A program made the translations under genes and the position numbers. A stretch of 64,000 bases of DNA, taken from positions 1,116,001-1,180,000 of the forward strand of contig JACTVC010000014.1 in the NCBI GenBank assembly GCA_018417955.1, read 5' to 3'. Positions within the stretch are counted from its first letter, which is position 1, and each line of letters starts with the position of its first letter. Shown here piece by piece: positions 1 to 12,856 of this stretch. Under the pieces are notes generated by a model. It saw only the letters and a program-made list of their open reading frames with translations, did not search any database and was not told the origin of the DNA. The DNA comes from Laccaria trichodermophora. Taxonomy: Eukaryota > Basidiomycota > Agaricomycetes > Agaricales > Hydnangiaceae.

Positions 1-3000
1 ATGCTGCTACCTCTGTGAAGGTTCGTCTGGGTGAAATGTATCTTTCTTGACGGTATAACATTCACGCAATTTTTCCAGCCTACCCTATTGAACATCTACG
101 ATACATATTACCTTCCGTTGCAGGGGGATTTACGACCTGTCATGAAATCATTCATTCTCGCGCTGCTGCCTGGGCTTGAAGAGGAGACGGGTGAATTCTT
201 TGAAAAGGTGAGTTGCGAATTGCTTTCTTGGTATGTACTCTGAAATCCAATATCAGGTTTTAAGCCTTTTAGATCGACTTTCCGGGACCGTTTCCCTTTC
301 GTTCTTTTTCCAGAACATTTGGTTGGTCATGCTTACCACGCCCTCTGGCCGAGGAACATCCCTTAACCTTTTGGCCCGCCGTCTGCCTCGCTTTAATGCC
401 GATGAAGGTGAGCATCATTAGCGTTCCCGACCACTTTCCTCACCCCTTGCCATTTAGACATCACATCTGTCGTGGGCAAGGACGTTGGTCTCATGATTCG
501 AGCGTTCGCAGCAGCACTTGAAGATGAGAACCTTCTCGTCCGTAGAGGAGCTCTGGATATTCTCCTTCAAATCCTCAAAATGGACAGCCTCGCGATGCAG
601 AAAGCTCACCCCGATGATCGCGCGATCCTGATGCGCGCTGCTACGGGGGTAGTGCTGCGACGTGACCTGTCTCTTAATCGGCGACTATACACTTGGCTTC
701 TGGGGCCGGACGAGAAGGCTGAGAACCAGGTGGCGTATTTGAAGCAGAATGGTCTTGATTTGTTAAGTTCTACATTAAAGGTGATTATCTTCGTTTTATC
801 AAACGGGTTGAAATGACTTGTTGTATAGAGCGAAATGGATTCACCGTCAGGGGAATATGCGGAATCACGCCCGTTCAAGATCTTCATTTCTTTGCTTGAT
901 AAATGGGAGATTGGGGCGCCGTTGACGTCGGTCATCGTGTATGGTTCTTTCACGGCCATAAAGAATCTTGTGGAAAGCCCGAGAGATAGTGGTAACGATG
1001 TAAAGTTTCATCCTTATCCACGGGTCTATTCGCGCTAATCAAGGTCTTAGCTGATCATGACAGCGAGTACTCTCTATGAAGCAGTGGAACCTCAGATTAT
1101 CTGGAAGCATCTGTTGACCGCTGTGGTGTCCGAACTCTCAAGTGATGGCAGCCTATTTGAGGTATGCATTTGCACGCGATGAAGTCACGTCCCGATCTAA
1201 TGCACAACGAAGGCAATCCATTTGGTTCAATTTATTCTGAAGACATTCACACACGATGAGGAAATACAAACACTCCACCTCCCAGTTATCTTTGCTGCCA
1301 TCCTTGATGTCGTGAATGTAAGTCATTTTTCGAAGGGCCATCAAACGTGGAAGCTTATTTCCTCAAAGTCCCGAATTCAAGAAAATCCGAAAAATATCAC
1401 GACACAATCTACACGGGAATGCTTTGTCCTACTGGAAGAAATTCTCAAGCACGTCCCTCATACAGGCTTGATGCAACGTCCTGAACTTGCTGGTGATGCG
1501 GACGCAGCACGGTTGTCTCAATCTCCATATCTATTTGCATGCACTTTCTACGATATGCAACCTGACCAAGGCATTCCAAGCACATCTGGTTCATTCACAG
1601 TCCCTTTTGCCACCACATTTGAAAACCTCATCTCGATAATCACGCAATGCTCGAACTCCCTGATGAAATCTCAGGATGACACCCTTGTGTTACGAGAAGT
1701 CCTTTCTCGGTCATTGACGCTCGTCGAGCGACTTATAGCCAGATTAGCAACCCCAACCAATGTCTCCTGGAACCCGTCCCTATGGCTGAAAGATCTTCTT
1801 CAAACCTTTGAACTCGAGGTTCGTTGCGCTCAATGATGTCTGCAGCTGTTGTGGCTCACTTTGTATCTTAGTCGGCAAACTTTACATCCGTGGATCGCAT
1901 TATCACGATTTCCGTAGCTCTCCATCGAAATGAATATCTCTCCCCCAAGTTGACAATTGATGAACGACCGACGATATACAAAATGGTGAACAAACTTCTG
2001 AAATATCTCCGTCCGGATTATGGGGTCTACCATCTGCGTGCAGTCAACTTGATATGGTCACTTGAATCGTCAACGACACATTCGCATGTTGAATCTATTT
2101 TGGCGCAATCGATGACTTCGCCTGAATCTCGTAACGTCTCCGAGGCATATGAAGCGTTCGGAGTTCTGTGGCGATTGACTGGTACGTTGGTATGACTTTG
2201 AGGCTTTGCAACAACTTACAAAGAGAGATGACTCTAGAGGATAATCTTTTACCTGGGTTCCGTTTGAAGGTTCCCTTGATGATTGTTTTGAGTACGCTCA
2301 AGAGTGAAGACCCCAGCCTTCGTCGAGTGGGTGAGACGTGGATGCGGTGCAGCTTAAAGTCATATCTGCGGTACGTGTATTGACTTATCCCTCCAGCTGC
2401 CCCTTTAAATTAAATCAACTAGGGTTCTCGATCCAATTCTTCATGATCTGCTGGATCCGTCTATCCTGCGGACACCTACCACATGTAAGGTTCGTGGAAG
2501 AGAACTTCCGGGTTTTCTCTACGAACGACCTTTTGACCAACGATTTACGCATCATCTGCTGGAGATGCTTCTTGCTATCGTTCGCTTTGGAGGACAAGGG
2601 TTCTCCAAAGCAGCGCGATCGTCTGCTATCAAGCGATCACATCATGCAGGCTTGGTGCAGAGGGTTGAATCTTGTTAGTCAACTCTATTCCTTTCCTCTT
2701 TTTGACTAACTCTTGCTGCGTGAATCAGCTGGCATGGTTGACGGCGATGGGAGTTACATGGTCACTATGGTGGAGATCTTACTTCGGTACGCAACCGTCG
2801 CACACATGGCTGGCTGACTGACTCTATTGTTCCAAGATTGATTCAATCTGAGCCCAAGCCACAGTGGTCCAGTGCAATGCAACCGCTTAACGCAGTAATT
2901 CAGTCTGCTGCCGTCGAACTCCTGCAACTCATTGTGGCTCGCGGGGATGTGGATAGTATCTCGACGGAATCCATCGAGGCAATCGTCGTTGGGAAACTTT

Positions 3001-6000
3001 ACTTCTCCATCCACATGGTTCGGCTTGATCTACAGAACAAACTCCTACACCTTCTACACTCTCTCATCTCTGCCTTGACAGCCAACTTGGAAACTGCCCA
3101 GCGGAATGCAGTTAGTAAGCGACCGGAAGAAAGCCAGCCAGATAGTGCTACTGCTCAGGAGAAGGCACCGGATACTAGCATTCGATATCCTGTGAACCCG
3201 TTGTTGATCCAAGCCTTGATAGACGGAATTTCAACGCGATCGAATCGACCGGTGTTACAGCACTGGTTGGATTTCATTCTCACCGCAATACCTCAATTCC
3301 AACCAGCCTTGCAAGCCCTTGTCGCTCCACTTAATGACTGCTTATGCCGTCAACTCCTTTCCTCTCTTTCAGAAGTGCTCAAGGCCTCGTCGCAGTCGCG
3401 GGATTACGCGGACGACATTTCAACCATCGTCACAGAAGCAGAAATGATCATGTTCCTCAACGGTTTGGAGAGACTGATCTTGTTGAGCCTTGCGTATACT
3501 TCCGAACCAGACACTTCCGAAGACGAAACAAGCACGTTGGACAAGCCATCTGGAGAAACGAGCGGTTTGCTGGGCTATGTCTCGGGCGTTTTCAGCTCAG
3601 ACAGTACACAATCAGTTCCATCAGAGCAACTCACCGTATGTCTGTTTCCACTGCTTCACTGCGCACATAACACCGATGAACTGATTAGGCTCGTTCTCCG
3701 GGATACCGGTCCTTGGATGAAGGGATCCGAGTGCTCTATTCAGTCTGGGCCGCACTCATCTGGAAGGCGCCTGAAGTTTGGTCACCCAAGGATGAATCAG
3801 TATCCCTCATATACAATCGGACAAGGATACGATGTCGCCGAGTTCTTGAACACCTCTTTCGTGTGCAATCTGCGGAGGTTTTCGAGTCGATTGTCGATTG
3901 GTGGAGCAAAGACAATTCTGTGAGTCCGGGTCCCATTTGCCGCTCTGCCTACAAAACTGAAATTGAAGCAGCTTGCTGCTGCTTCACCTGATGCAGCATT
4001 TGAACTGGTTGATGTACTAGTTGCTACCGCTCAGAATGCCGTTCATATGATATGCGAAAGCATATCCTGTCGTCTTTCTGGTGCTTCAGAGAAAGTCAAG
4101 AAGCAGGCGATTAACCCTAATCTGTTTGTTCTGCTTTCCATCTACATCTCGCGTTCACTGACAGTCTCTCAGGACTGATGCTGTGTTGTTCAGGTTTTTG
4201 GAGCAATATTTACGGCGACTAGAGGGACCTCTTGCGCTCCAGGTTTGGGGCCGTTACCTGCAGCTTGTCAAAGATCTTGTTGGTAGCACGCGGGAATTCA
4301 AGGCTCCAAACTTTCCAGCCCTGAGGTCAGTGTCCCTCGAAAGTCAGAAATCTTCTCATATTTTTTATAGATGTCTTGGTGTTCTAGCTGAGAAGGTCAC
4401 ACAGACAACTGCGGTAGATGACAAGCGGATTCGCAAAGAGCTTCAGGTAGATGAGATCCTCTCTTCGGAAGCTAGTCATTTATCGGCTGTGAATCCAGGA
4501 TAACTATGCCAGACTGCTGGACTCTTGTGTTATCTATGTTGGTCGTTCGTCAGACCAAGGCTCGTGGATAAGACGCGGCACAAAGGAAGCGGTTGCAACA
4601 AATGGGCGAGAATCGCCCGCTCCTAAAACAGGTAAGATAGCGTAAATCTCTCTACAGAACAACCTCTTAGGTAATAAGCTAGATGACAAGCTCGAAAGTA
4701 GCATGGCCTCCATTGCTTCTGATACCCCAAGTTCAGCCGAGGTGATTGGTCAGGTAAGGTGATATCTGCCCTCTCTGCTGATTATTGATCACTTTTGGAA
4801 GATCAATACCTTCATTGCAGCTTCGGCCCTACCGAACCTGCGTAGGTTCCTGATAGAAAACGACAAAATCATCACCACCTGCAATAACATCATTTACTAC
4901 ATCGTCAACCCTGCCATGAGAGGGAAAACAAGGTGCGATCACAGGATTCGGGATTTGATTTGTTCCTTAACCCTTTCCAGACCGATGGACCTCGATAGCA
5001 CCGTAATTTCAATACTGCAAGAGATGACTCGCATACCGGCAGCCCTGAAATCATGGCGAGCTCCCGTCGCTGACCTTTTGAGCGACAACCGACTCTTCAA
5101 CTGTGATCCGGAATCCGCGAGTAGATGGAGACTTATCGTCAAGGTCCTATACGACTCTGATAAGACTGCGTTTCCTGAACTTCTTAGTGAGTTTTGGTTT
5201 GCGACCTGGGAGTGCCCAACTGACAAACGCTCTAGGCAAGGTAGCCAATGCTCCCTCTGCCAACATTTTCACGAATCGGGAATACGAAATGTTGCTACGG
5301 TCCCTGAATATCCGGCGTTTATCATACGTGCTTTTCGCTGGAGAAAAGAACCACTTCCTCACTCAGCTGCCAACAATACAAGAAAAACTGGTTGATACTC
5401 TCCGCAACGTTTCTTCGCCTATCGTGCAGAGCGAAATGTTCCTATGCATCCGGGTTCTGCTTTGTCGGCTATCACCACACAACTTGACAAGTTTCTGGCC
5501 TGTCATTTTGACAGAGATGGTCCGCTTTTCTTTTCCCTTGTGCTATTCATTCTTTTAACGGGAAACGTAGTACCGCATATTTGAGCAAGTCATTGTCTCT
5601 CTGCCGGCCGACGGTTCAGAGGACTTGCAATTAGTTCTTGCTGCAAGCAAGTGTCTTGACCTATTACTTGTGCTTCAAACGGAAGAATTCCAAATGTCAG
5701 TAACTTGATCCCCAGTACCAGATGATTTTTGACTTTTTCATAGACATCAATGGATATTCATAACTGACACGGTTGATGCCATCTACCGTCCTGATAACTG
5801 GTTCCCCGAAGCCATGATGGACCGGCTAGCAGAGATTGCGGGAAATCTCCCAGTTGCGGTGGGCACGACTCTTTCTTCCGTCGACATCTTACTTAGAAGC
5901 TGCTTTAGAACTCGCAAACTACAATCACTACACCAGAACCTTTATCTTCGTTTGCCGATCAGAGGCCGATGCGAAGACCCCTGCTGAACTCCATACGACA

Positions 6001-6142
6001 GATAGAGAGCATGCGGGATCTGGTGCCCTTCTTCTCGCATGTGAGCATATCATCCTATGAGAGTGTGTACGCAAGTGGTGGCAATATCGACTGGGAAGCG
6101 GTGGAGAAAGGGATCATGGATGATATGTTTGATGGAAGATAG
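1..6142 (+). CDS. DOP1: DOP1 (Dopey) family protein, 5' end outside window
   Basis: Large cytosolic leucine-zipper/HEAT-like protein that in yeast and animals works with a flippase partner (Mon2/Neo1) in endosome-to-Golgi traffic. The Dopey N-terminal domain is recognisable: a segment reading RPTLLNIYxTYYLPL-like near 80-125, LLPGLEEETG near 165-195, the exon at 472-780 with ALEDENLLVRRGALDIL, and VVLRRDLSLNRRLYTWLLG near 645-705. The C-terminal signature RDLVPFFSHVSISSYESVYASGG, then a DMFDG-type end, is read at about 6010-6142 and closes with TAG at 6140-6142. At least a dozen short introns interrupt the gene. About 1,700 residues are expected for the family and most of that is here, but the first codons lie left of base 1. 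No lesion was seen, although I did not verify every junction. Confidence 0.9.
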
Positions 6143-6470
6143 ATACGCCTCCTTGTTGATACCTTGTATTCGCCAGTATACTCTACCTTTTGTTGCTTTA
6201 CTAATAATCGCATGACTGCTTCACTCAGAACGGGCTGAAGCTCCTCCAACATCTTGCGGCGGAATGGTTTCTCAGGTTCTATGCATATTCACCCATTTGT
6301 CGGCTGGTCTGAATGGTATAAACAACTAGGCTACATTACACAAAAGAGAAACGAGGCGCCTGTCGTAGGATCCTCCTAACCCCTATAACTTAGCGGGTCG
6401 ACGGCAAAGGGTAACCAAACTACTTAGAATGATATGCATCTGACTAGCAGGATATGATCGGCCATTTGGA
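6143..6470. other. Intergenic, convergent 3' ends
   Basis: Lies between the stop of DOP1 on the plus strand and the last exon of the Ssp120-like gene on the minus strand. It should hold both 3' untranslated regions and terminators. I see no conserved reading frame or repeat in it. Confidence 0.6.
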
Positions 6471-7849
6471 CTAGAAATCCCCCCAGTTACGACGAAATTT
6501 GTACTGCATCCGACTCTGAATCAGTTCTCAGTCTCAAACTAGATTTTTCAAGAAGAGTCATTACCTTGTATGGTAGATTTTTCCTGAAGGGTGGGAAACA
6601 ACGCAGTCGGTCAGCAAGGAAACGAGAAAGTGCACAGGCGAGTAAAAGCTTACCGCATCTTATCTCCCGGCTCCACTGGTGGTTTGTACCCACCAGGACC
6701 AGATCCCCAATCCCCCTTTTTGTTCTTGGCGTCCTTGTATCTGATTTCAGGGTCTTGCTTCTCCGGTGGAGTCACTCGAGTTACCCTGGGCTTCGCAGCG
6801 GAAGGAGGGTCAGCTACAGGGACGTTGCCAACTTGTTCATCATGAGGATGTGGAGCGACGGGGACTTGAGGGGCTTCTGCCGCTTTCTTGAGGGCTGCTT
6901 GTTCGGCGTCGTGGTGAGATTTGACAACTTCCTCAACTGACATCCCTTGAAACTTGGCCTCCTTCTCAGCCTCCTTTCGCTCGATATCCTCGTGGTGTGC
7001 GAAATGCTCCAAGTCTTCTGGGTGGGTGTAAGAGTCGTCCGTCTGCGTTTCAGGCGTAGAATGGAATTTTTCTGTGTGCGCCGCTGAGCTCGTATGATCA
7101 AAGGTCATTGTATACCAAACATACCCTCGTGGTGAAGGAAGAATTCTATCCATATAAATTAGAAAGGCCAAGTGTGTGAAATGAAGAATACTGTGCGTAC
7201 CACTCTCAACATCATAATGATGCCCCTCCGCACCTACATCGTCGAAATTTGGCAAGCCATCCAGCCCAACCTTCGCCAACTCCTCTGGTGACACTTTGCC
7301 ATCTTTATCCAAATCAAGAAGACCTAAAACGGTTGACACGATCATGTCCGCTTTCTTCTGATGTTCAATGTCATCCTGAACCAACCAGGGTCAGCAAAAG
7401 GCGTACGTCGACCTGCATTACACAGACCTTTGACTTTTTCTGTGAGTATACGTGATGAACACCGTAGATTGCTTCAATTTCATCCCTATCCCAAAAGCCA
7501 TTTCTAGTGATGCGAATGAGGGCTTGGCCTTTGTCAATTAAGGACATGAACTGACCTGTCCAAGTCGTGAAGCTGGAAGAAACTCCCAATGTCGAATGAA
7601 TCACTGTTGTACAAGAGGCTTAACAAGGCGGTGAACAAGTGAGGGTCAAACTCACATATGGTGCTCGGACGACATCTATCACGGAGGCGATAATTAGCTT
7701 AGTTGGTATGAAAGGTGATGAAAGCATACATGTCGCTGCGCATACTGTTGAATTGTTTCGCCAGCAGCGGGCCCTGTGTTTTCATGTCCTCCATGGCCAA
7801 AGGCGCCTTGGACGAGAACGAGTAATGACAGACATACAATTTTGAGCAT
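6471..7849 (-). CDS. SSP120: Ssp120/nucleobindin-like secreted EF-hand protein
   Basis: Secretory-pathway calcium-binding protein related to yeast Ssp120 and animal nucleobindin. I start at 7849 because this Met opens a clear signal peptide (MLKIVCLSLLVLVQGAFG); in-frame Mets 5' of it would bury the signal. Next come an AQRHM-like segment, a first EF-hand DLDRNGFWDRDE split by an intron, the family motif GVHHVYSQKKSK, and a second EF-hand DLDKDGKVSPEE. A long Glu/His/Lys-rich region follows. The unspliced frame stops at 6650, but the TAA there sits in an intron (donor GTAAGC). A 19-nt exon at 6565-6583 and a last exon at 6471-6503 restore the ending DKMRKNLPYK then YKFRRNWGDF and TAG, as in fungal relatives I recall. 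No HDEL is present. Confidence 0.85.
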
Positions 7850-8162
7850 CGTCAAAGACGAACTCAGAGGATTGTCCAAAGCAACGACTAGCCGCTTTGT
7901 CATCACTTTCCCACCCAAAGATGTCCCCTTGTCCTGATGCACAAGTTCTCAAAAGGCTTCTATGTGTCCGTCGCGTCATGATTCTTTGACATCAGTAAAC
8001 CCCTGAGCAGTCCGAGGTCGATACGGCCTATAGAAGGCTTCGAAATAATTTATTATAGGAAATATAATCGAGGGGTGTCAAGCCTGCATCATCATTGACA
8101 ATATTGACAGATTGTGTAGCACCTTCCTTGTAAACCCAAAAAAGGACCGGAGCAAAGCATTC
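7850..8162. other. Intergenic between two minus-strand genes
   Basis: Promoter region of the Ssp120-like gene and 3' region of the GH128 gene. No further gene or repeat is visible. Confidence 0.5.
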
Positions 8163-9550
8163 CTACAAAATCACCCAAAGTCCGCCAAGAACCCCTCCGA
8201 GCAATGGAAGCACCATGCATGCCATTTGATAGACATATTGTCCTGGTCTGTTCAAACCTCGCAGTGCGCTGTTTGGATAAGGAGCCCATGTGGTGACAAG
8301 GGGTTGGTTTGACATGTCGGCACCATCCACAGTGTGATATACTTTGGTGGGCGAAGCTCTCTGCTGGGTATGCACCGTATTTGCCCCAACGTAAATCTGG
8401 CCCAGGGTATTGAGGCTCCCGTCGTCGCCCAGCAAATCTGTGAATCGTATTTGACATTAGAACCGTTTCCACAACACAGATCGGAGAGCTTACTGTAATA
8501 GACACCAGGCCTCGAACGCTGGGACGTAATGTAAGATAAGCCCTTTGGCGTAAAGATAACCTCGTTCACAACTCACGAAGTAGCCAAACCACGAATATCG
8601 CTCGATCCAATCCAAAGTGTCCATGTATGTGATTGTCTGGTTCAGAAAGTCGGCTACGACTGGAGAAACTATGAGTGTGACGATTAAAAGTCGGTGAATA
8701 CCAAGTGTGCACCTGAACTATCCGTTGACGTTGAAGCGTACTCTGTGATCCAGATGGGATATTGAGGATACGTATTATGCATTTGCCAGATGTAGCTGTA
8801 GAACCCCTCTACACCGGACCCATACCTTTCATTCAAACACTTGAGAACAATAACGGTATTATTTTGAATGACATGTACCAGTGCAGAGGGAGAAAATCGA
8901 TCGTGCAGCCGGAACAGGCAGCAAGGAAGGCTTGGAGCCATTGCTGGCCATTATCCGACGCAGTGACCGCGGGTCCACCCAACCGGACGCCAGCGGCTTT
9001 CATGGGCTGGATGGACGTCATCCACAGCTTCGCGGCATACACAGGGTCCATATTTGACTCTGAGACGAAGTCAGGCTCATTGAATGTCTTCGGGAGGACC
9101 TTTTAGTAATAGCATTAACGATATCAACCCAAGTAGCCTCACAAGGATCGTATCAGCCCTCTGAGCTTTCACTTGGTCTGCAAAGCTGTCGATACCAGCT
9201 CCGCCCCATTGCATCGGAATGTACTTGATATTCGATTCGACGAGGTAATCTGGGGGAGAGTCCGCCCAATTATATTGCCAGCTAATGACGCTCGCAGATT
9301 GGTTGGCGTTGTTGAGGTCACCAGGGGTGTCGCCAGCAGCAAAAGCCAGACCGCGCTTTGGATTTTTAACACCTATTGGCGAGGGTTTCGTCGCGATTGA
9401 TGTTGTTTTATTGGCGACTGCACTGTATGTGGCCGTCTGCGTGGAAGTAAGTACCACGATGGTAGAAACGGTCAAGGTAACGGTGTAGTGCGCGGATACG
9501 CTGCATAGAACAACGGCGACGCAGCACCAGAGACACAGACGGAAGCGCAT
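8163..9550 (-). CDS. GH128 (Asl1-like) glycoside hydrolase, probably GPI-anchored
   Basis: Glycosyl hydrolase family 128, a family of beta-1,3-glucanases acting on fungal wall glucans. The start at 9550 gives a signal peptide (MRFRLCLWCCVAVVLC); a Met 18 nt upstream is in frame. A Ser/Thr-rich linker precedes the catalytic domain, which opens with KRGLAFAAG and VISWQYNWADSPP. The acid/base Glu is in FNEPDF and the nucleophile Glu in WITEYAS, with LPLHWY between. An intron (GTGAGG...GAAG) lies just before TFNEPDF. After GANTVHT the chain ends in a hydrophobic stretch (MVLPLLGGVLGGLWVIL) typical of a GPI signal, so the enzyme is probably held at the plasma membrane or wall. Later exons around 8430-8600 are less certain. 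Confidence 0.85.
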
Positions 9551-10069
9551 TTTGGGACAGAGCGTCACAAGATAGGCACAGAATCTGTAGCTTGATTTTG
9601 CTATTTATACTCAGCAATATTTCTTGGCCCAAGGGGGATGCACCTTAAGAAGCGAAAGAAGCTGGCTGAAAGGCGTATGAGACGCATGCCCGGTGACCCA
9701 TCGACGAAGAGTATTGATGGATATAAAGCAGTTTGAAAAAAATCATCCAAGCGAACAGCTGCCACCAGTCGAGCATTCGTAGGTTTGATCATTGCTTGAT
9801 CTCCACCAGGTCATGGAATTCTGGAAAAGACGATAGAATGTACTTTGAAGACGTTCAAAAGATGTGGATCCCAACGCTGCTTCAGTAGAACATCGGTCGA
9901 AGTCCGCTCTACCGACCATTGTAGTGATTGGTTCCTGGTCTGGTGCAAGAGGCGGGTAGCCAGAGATGTTTAAAGTGACGATAAGCCATGCGAGCCGGGT
10001 AGAAGAGTAAGGAAAGCGGAGGAGATTCTCTGAGCATTGACTCAGGCTACTGGTAGCACAAGGCTAATG
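9551..10069. other. Intergenic, upstream of the GH128 gene
   Basis: About 520 bp that should carry the promoter of the GH128 gene. No coding frame with family resemblance and no repeat was recognised. Confidence 0.5.
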
Positions 10070-10119
10070 TCGTTTGGCGGTCGCTGCATTGAAACCAAAG
10101 GGACCATCTAGAAAGCGAT

Positions 10120-10539
10120 TTGCATATGTTTGTGTCATCGGACGAATTCTCGATGCAATTCGACGACACATACCAGCCATCGCCGCTATTCATTCCTGCC
10201 GACGCATTTGGGCGCTTCGCAATACGATCCATCGCCTCGTTGTGTTCAAATGACGGGTCCAAAATCTACGGAGGCAAAGGTTACATATCTTTACCTATGT
10301 CTGACGACGAGCTTTGTATCTCGTCACTCAAAAACACTCATTCACCTTCAAGAATAGAATCATTCTTGCTTGACTCTGGCCTGAACTTCAGATTCACGCA
10401 CAAGCTGTGTGTTTCCATCACTAGCAGCCAGAGGGCGGTTTCTCTCGACACAATAGCTTTCATCGCTGTAATATTCTTCTTGTTTGGCTCTCCCACTGGA
10501 TTCCTACAGCTTACCCCGGCTTTAATACAATCTATATGA
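10120..10539 (+). other. 139-codon open frame in duplicated 3' flank, doubtful
   Basis: An uninterrupted frame on the plus strand, facing the 3' end of TPR copy A. The matching part of copy B (25430-26330) does not keep the frame, no domain is recognised, and codons show no clear constraint. I list it only because nothing else explains the interval; chance is the likelier explanation. Confidence 0.15.
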
Positions 10540-12701
10540 TGCTATCGAGTGTCACGGCGCCCTCAAGAAGAGCCCGTTGTTGTTTTATTTCCCATTCCAA
10601 TGCTACCGCCAGATGTTCATCTCGAATCTTTGCGATTTGCGAAGTCTGCCAAAAGACAGCCATTTTCGGAATGGAAAGACGAATACGCTTGCACAACGCC
10701 AGACACTCCCCCCGAGATGCCACGCCGCCTCCCCAGTAAGCTTCAAGAGCAAACTTGAGGTAGTACGGATGGTACTCGTCGTCTTCAGGAAACATCTCCG
10801 CTGCTTGTATATAGCATGAGGCGGATTCCGTGAAATGATGATGCTTGTCGTCAGCTTCCTCGGCTTGTTGGGCAGTCTGCAATGTGATACCACCCAAGTA
10901 TCCTGTTTGTGATCAACATACGACTCAAGGAAATAATGTAGTAGAACGCACGAGAGGGCTTCGCCTTTGGGGTACATCCAAAAAGAAAGAAGAAATCCGT
11001 ACCCATCGGCTTCTAGAGGGACAGGCGGATGGGCATCGGTTTCCAAGACGAGTTGACGGGCCTGCTCAGCTAGGTCCTCCTTCGCAAAGTCACAGACAGC
11101 ATCTTTATCAACGGCTAATCTCTGAAAACAAAGTATCTGCATGAGTGCTCACTTGTCTTCTGGCCCACAGGGAGTAATCACCTCATGCAGAGCCATCAAA
11201 TACAGCCTTTTGACCCCTCGAACAAAACTTCAAAAACAACCCCACGGTCCTCCTTGGAGATGTTTGGCCAAATCCTGCGACCCCATTCAAGGATTTCAAG
11301 GATGTGTCTGTAGGATTCACTGCCAACTGGGCGGTTCCCAGTCGAAGTCTCTATAAATGCTCGCACAATCCAAGCTCTGAATAACGGACATCGGGATGGG
11401 GTAAAAGGCTGTGAAGAACATCCTCACCGTACAGTGCAGGCCAGTGCTTTGCAAACAGGCGGCCACCCTTCAAGCTCCAATCTTTGAGGAGCTTCTTTCT
11501 GAATTGTTTTGGGTCCATCGTTGACCTAAGCTTTATAAAATCGTGCCTCAAACGAAGCTAATCAGAGGTTATGAGCGCAAACACGTTTATTAAAGGGGCA
11601 AAATACACACCTTGAATGTTGTAGTTGACGAACCAGTCTTGTGAGTCAAGGTGAAAGACTCGGGGTTCACGTAAAATGTCATTGCTGAGATTCACGATGG
11701 CCTGAAAGAAAGATAAGCAAGTATGCGTCTGTGCTCTTTCAAGCCGCCTAGACTCACATCTGTCTTTCCGACCAAGTTACTTTGTCCATTGCCAAGTGGT
11801 GTCTCCGAAGATAGTTTCATTGATTCGATGCCTTTGCTGAACTCCTGACCAAAATTGTGGGGAAAAGGCGAGGATCAAAACCGTATCCCTTGGCTACTAA
11901 AAGTATCTACTCGATAAGCAGATATGATCACAAATCCCTGCAGAGCTCGAGGATCGGGACAATACACCCGCCAGTAGAATGCAATGTACTTACACCAGAC
12001 CATTTGTCTTCCAGGTTGAGTTGCTTTTCTTTGGCAAGAGCTCGCTTCCAAGGTCGTTATTAGGGTCTTCGAATTCCGAGAATACCGGAGGGAGTGGTGC
12101 CTTTGGTTGTTTCATAGCGTCCTGAGAGTTCTTTAGACCTTCTTTAAATTCAGCTCTCATCCGCTTCTCGGCCGGACTGGACATTTCATCATTGGGAGGT
12201 AAGCAGGCAAGGACCTTCTCCCACGCTGAAATACACTTCGTCCAAGAGGAGAGAGCCTGTGATGATACGCAATGAGCTGTGCCGTGTTTTCTGCTGCAGC
12301 AAGTGCCAAGTGGCATACCTACATGTGAAGCTTTGCCCAATCTCCCCCAGGCTTTGGCGTACGTGGGGTCCAGGTGTGCTGCCTCAAAGTCTCTCAATCG
12401 GTTAAGTAGACTCTCAGGAGTGTGCTGCAGAACACACTTTTTCTGCGTCAAACGCAGCATCAAGATATCTGCAAAGCAGTAATATATAGTTCAGATATAA
12501 ATGCTTAGGATCCACCACACTCTTTCAGGGACAACGAAGCCGCTGCGCGATTAGCGTGAAGTTCCCTGGATCTCGTTTGATCGCGTCTGAGTAAACCATC
12601 TAGGCATCCTGGCGTTGGCCTTTCTGGTAAAGTTCGTTTCCTTGAGCTTTTAGTCGCTCAGCAGCGTCACGATCGCGGTGGGATTTAACGTTGATTGACA
12701 T
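10532..12701 (-). pseudogene. TPR family copy A, inactivated
   Basis: Same exon-intron plan as copy B, with its ATG at 12699-12701 and stop at 10532-10534. Compared base by base with copy B it carries several independent lesions. There is a TAC-to-TAG stop at 12600-12602 in the first TPR exon, a 7-nt deletion near 12556, and a 1-nt deletion near 12054 inside the NNVPWKR segment. A TGG-to-TAG stop lies at 11526-11528 in the KAW motif, and a 1-nt net gain sits near 10881-10886 in the GWYHMQTA motif. A length change in the last intron is neutral. No reading frame can yield the full protein. It lies about 14 kb from the intact array and was probably carried here by the segmental duplication. Confidence 0.85.
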
Positions 12702-12856
12702 GTTGGAGGTCGGTGTTCAATGTTCAAGTCAGACCAAAGTCAGACCAAGCTTTGCAAGAACGAATCATGTTAGTCGCACCTCGTGTTCCGTTGACGTGAT
12801 TAGTACTTGGCTGATGTGAAGGGGAGGAGCGGAAAACAATCTAACATTATAGTAAT

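Noticed and set aside
606..959. 117-codon frame antisense to DOP1
   Set aside because: It overlaps two well-conserved DOP1 exons on the other strand and matches nothing.
11351..11551. Open frame in TPR copy A reading MDPKQFRKKLLKDW
   Set aside because: It is a shadow frame. The true frame, shared with copies C and D, reads KAW...GPKTIQKEAPQRLELEG; copy A has a stop there.
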